A stretch of 57,434 nt of DNA, from NCBI RefSeq assembly GCF_002088975.1, contig NZ_NCST01000082.1:1-57434 (forward strand). The letters run 5' to 3'. The position numbers and the translations under genes are program-made. The notes below the pieces were generated by a model that was not told the DNA's origin, searched no databases, and saw only the letters and a list, made by a program, of their open reading frames with translations. Source of the stretch: Henriciella aquimarina (GTDB lineage Bacteria; Pseudomonadota; Alphaproteobacteria; Caulobacterales; Hyphomonadaceae). Positions 53,691 to 57,434 of this stretch are shown one piece after another; position 1 is the first letter of the stretch, and each line of letters begins with the position of its first letter.

Positions 53691-54422
53691 CTACGGCAGC
53701 TCAAAAACCACATCCCGGTGATGCTCCAAATACTCAGGCAAAGGCCGAAACTTCGCCGGCTGCAACCGGATATCCTCGTTGAACAGCGACCGGACGTGAT
53801 CCGGCACGACGATCTTCGATGAGACCATCATGGTCAGGTCATCGCGGAAGGAGATCAGCCCGCGATCAAAAGCGCGATCATGCAGCGAATTCAGGCTGAT
53901 GCCATTGCGCGGATCGAGGCGTGTGTCTTCACGCGCCTTCCATGGAATGATATGGCTCGCCGTGAGCAGCTCGGGCGAGACTTTACCGATAACCGCGCAC
54001 TGATTGTCATAGGACGGCAGCACGATCTCCCGGAAGACACGCTGGTTCTGGCGCACCTTCACGATGCGCTCGACTTCCTTGCCTTCGGCCACTTCGAGCA
54101 CCGCTGACGGCTCGGCCTCCGCGTAGAATATCTCGCCCACGATCCGCCGGGCCCGCTCAATGAATTGCGTCGGATGCGCCGTGAAGTCCGCCCACACCTC
54201 TCGATCCAGCGAGGAAGCGTTCCCAAGACCCTTGCGGTCCAGATCCTCGTCCAGCGACGCCAGATTGACCAGCTTCATCGCCAGCGCACTTGGCGTACGC
54301 CCAATCTGCTCAGCCAGGGCAATGATTTCCGGGTTACGGCTATGTAGCCGCCCAAAGGGCAGCCGCGTATACAGCTCAATCGCGAGCGTGACCTGCCTGC
54401 GATCCCAATTCTTGCGCGCCAT
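53691..54422 (-). CDS. HNH endonuclease
   Basis: 243-residue protein with a C-terminal HNH_2-type nuclease domain. QNQRVFREIVLPSYDNQCAV (126-144) is followed by LLTASHIIPW (His157) and LDPRNGISLNSLHDRAFDRG (His181, Asp185). The N-terminal half (GRTPSALAMKLVNLASLDEDL, RKGLGNASSLDREVW) is the standard companion region of this family in bacterial genomes. I start at ATG with GGGAG nearby; a GTG seven codons upstream is possible. It overlaps the next upstream gene by about 47 bases. Members are often associated with restriction or mobile elements. Confidence 0.85.
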   Translation of the reverse strand: MARKNWDRRQVTLAIELYTRLPFGRLHSRNPEIIALAEQIGRTPSALAMKLVNLASLDEDLDRKGLGNASSLDREVWADFTAHPTQFIERARRIVGEIFYAEAEPSAVLEVAEGKEVERIVKVRQNQRVFREIVLPSYDNQCAVIGKVSPELLTASHIIPWKAREDTRLDPRNGISLNSLHDRAFDRGLISFRDDLTMMVSSKIVVPDHVRSLFNEDIRLQPAKFRPLPEYLEHHRDVVFELP

Positions 54423-54711
54423 TCCGCTCCCGACCACTGTCACCTCGAACAGCCGAGACTATCGCATGGGCGCGATTACGAAAGTCTTGCGGCAAGTCGT
54501 CGGAACTCGCCGCCTCCAGCAAAGCCAGCATGTCCGGTGCCGCCAACATCAGACGCGCCACTCGGTCCTCATCCGGCCCGAGGCATGGATTGATCACGGC
54601 AGCGAGATAGCCGTCGCTAAGCTCAATCGCCCGGCAACTCTCGCCTGCCTCCTCCATAAGAAGGTCTACGACCTCAGCGGTATCTCGCGAACTGTCTTCT
54701 AATTTCAGCAT
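54376..54711 (-). CDS. Small phage-like protein overlapping HNH gene
   Basis: 111-residue protein from the ATG at 54711; a TTG two codons upstream is also possible. The segment RLMLAAPDMLALLEAA (about 79-94) is a motif I associate with phage and plasmid proteins that carry an AAPDLLEAL-type helix. The rest is acidic and not recognised. Its 3' end overlaps the HNH gene by about 47 bases, suggesting translational coupling. A palindrome TAGCAATAATGCTA directly precedes the ATG (54712-54725), a possible operator. Confidence 0.55.
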   Translation of the reverse strand: MLKLEDSSRDTAEVVDLLMEEAGESCRAIELSDGYLAAVINPCLGPDEDRVARLMLAAPDMLALLEAASSDDLPQDFRNRAHAIVSAVRGDSGRERNGAQELGSQAGHARD

Positions 54712-54725
54712 TAGCAATAATGCTA
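54712..54725. promoter_or_regulatory. Palindrome before small phage-like gene
   Basis: TAGCAATAATGCTA, arms TAGCA/TGCTA around a 4-base centre, immediately upstream of the ATG at 54711. In an A/T-rich patch; may be an operator for the gene or only a chance dyad. Confidence 0.35.
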
Positions 54726-54783
54726 TCCCAGTCTAATTTTCTACTCAAGCGTGTCTTTCTATTAATTTCCACTTCGTGCATTT

Positions 54784-54818
54784 GGCACCACTCCTGACAC
54801 ACCCCTGTCAGCAGTGCC
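54784..54818. promoter_or_regulatory. Imperfect inverted repeat upstream of uvrB
   Basis: Arms CACT-c-CTGACA and TGTCAG-c-AGTG around CACCCC, extended by GGC/GCC. About 40 bases upstream of the uvrB start. It could be an operator, a terminator remnant, or an accidental dyad. No T tract. Confidence 0.4.
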
Positions 54819-54856
54819 CCCTTTACGGCACACCACCCCTGCCCCATCTTCCGTTC

Positions 54857-57061
<2,205 letters not shown>

Positions 57062-57111
57062 GGGCTATTTCAAACCAGGACAATTCGGCCAATAAATGTC
57101 TTCTACACGTT

Positions 57112-57434
57112 TGAACCGCGCCGGGTTTGCCGGAGGCCATTTTCATTGAGAGAGTGGTTTTATGACAGACAGGAAGCAGAGACATCCTTACTCGCCAGAG
57201 GTGCGTGAGCGAGCCATTCGGATGGTGATGGAGCATGGCGGGGAGTACCCGTCGCAATGGGCAGCGATCGTCTCGATTGCCGGCAAGATCGGGTGCGTGC
57301 CGCAGACGCTGCATGGCTGGGTGGCGCAGGCCGAGCGGGATGCCGGCAAGCGGGCGGGACCAAGCACCGAAGAGCGCGAGCGGATCAAGATGCTTGAGCG
57401 CGAAGTGAAGGAGCTTCGCCAGGCGAACGAGATT
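57112..57434 (+). mobile_element. Left end of an IS3-family insertion sequence
   Basis: A likely left inverted repeat begins TGAACCGCGCCGGGTTTGCC at 57112, a form seen at IS3-family ends, 50 bases before the transposase OrfA start and 51 bases after the uvrB stop. The right end and OrfB lie beyond the window. The target duplication cannot be checked here. Confidence 0.75.
57162..57434 (+). CDS. IS3-family transposase OrfA (partial)
   Basis: First 91 residues of the OrfA subunit, cut by the window end. It begins [20 protein letters not shown], with the helix-turn-helix of the IS3 OrfA type ([20 protein letters not shown], then [10 protein letters not shown]) and the beginning of the leucine-zipper-like [13 protein letters not shown]. 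In this family OrfB is made by a programmed -1 frameshift near the end of OrfA, outside the visible part. It reads in the same direction as uvrB. Confidence 0.9.
   Translation, partial: MTDRKQRHPYSPEVRERAIRMVMEHGGEYPSQWAAIVSIAGKIGCVPQTLHGWVAQAERDAGKRAGPSTEERERIKMLEREVKELRQANEI

Overview
This is a GC-rich chromosomal window from an alphaproteobacterium, most likely of the Caulobacterales/Hyphomonadaceae type. The evidence is a CckA hybrid histidine kinase, a FlbT flagellin regulator, a three-gene pntAA-pntAB-pntB transhydrogenase, an ArfB rescue factor, an alphaproteobacterial DksA with a single cysteine, and CtrA-like and LexA-like boxes of the alphaproteobacterial form. The family assignment is inference; the class is fairly secure.

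Region 1 (1-15.7 kb, all minus strand) is the joined beta and str operons, read right to left: rplK, rplA, a terminator and long leader, rplJ, rplL, a hairpin, rpoB, rpoC, rpsL, rpsG, fusA, tuf. secE and nusG are not upstream of rplK. Region 2 (15.8-26.1 kb) holds envelope and regulatory genes: an M48 lipoprotein metalloprotease, a membrane-anchored acidic protein with a C-terminal helix-hairpin-helix, two RNA methyltransferases, CckA, an L,D-transpeptidase and a TerC-family membrane protein. Region 3 (26.1-30.9 kb) holds two scattered flagellar pieces (a divergent FliM-like switch protein, and flbT with a coupled small gene), each preceded by a near-match CtrA box, with dksA, an unknown bitopic protein and a MarC protein between them.

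Region 4 (31-39.1 kb) has a MoxR ATPase, a TlyA methyltransferase, a Cu/Zn superoxide dismutase-like lipoprotein lacking one canonical zinc histidine, an SDR, arfB, an RcnB-like Arg/His-rich repeat protein, a very compact RNA unit in which a 26-codon ORF follows a Shine-Dalgarno fully complementary to the 16S rRNA tail, a lytic transglycosylase, dapA and smpB. Region 5 (39.1-52.5 kb) is metabolic: a PLP ammonia-lyase, a nucleotide-sugar epimerase and galU in one run, a MscS channel, an SDR, the pnt operon, a DUF885 lipoprotein and a transketolase/2-oxoacid dehydrogenase E1-like enzyme. Two copies, in opposite orientation, of an intergenic palindromic repeat lie at about 39.1 and 47.6 kb.

Region 6 (52.5-57.4 kb) is the accessory end. 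It contains a lower-GC gene for an unknown protein with a PD...ExK nuclease-like signature, joined by an ATGA overlap to the core gene before it; a convergent HNH endonuclease gene overlapping a small phage-like gene; uvrB with a LexA-type box over its start codon; and the left end of an IS3-family element running off the window. The two strongest candidates for something undescribed are the super-Shine-Dalgarno mini-ORF RNA at 35.4 kb and the nuclease-like cassette at 52.5-54.7 kb. All family assignments come from reading motifs; no searches were run.
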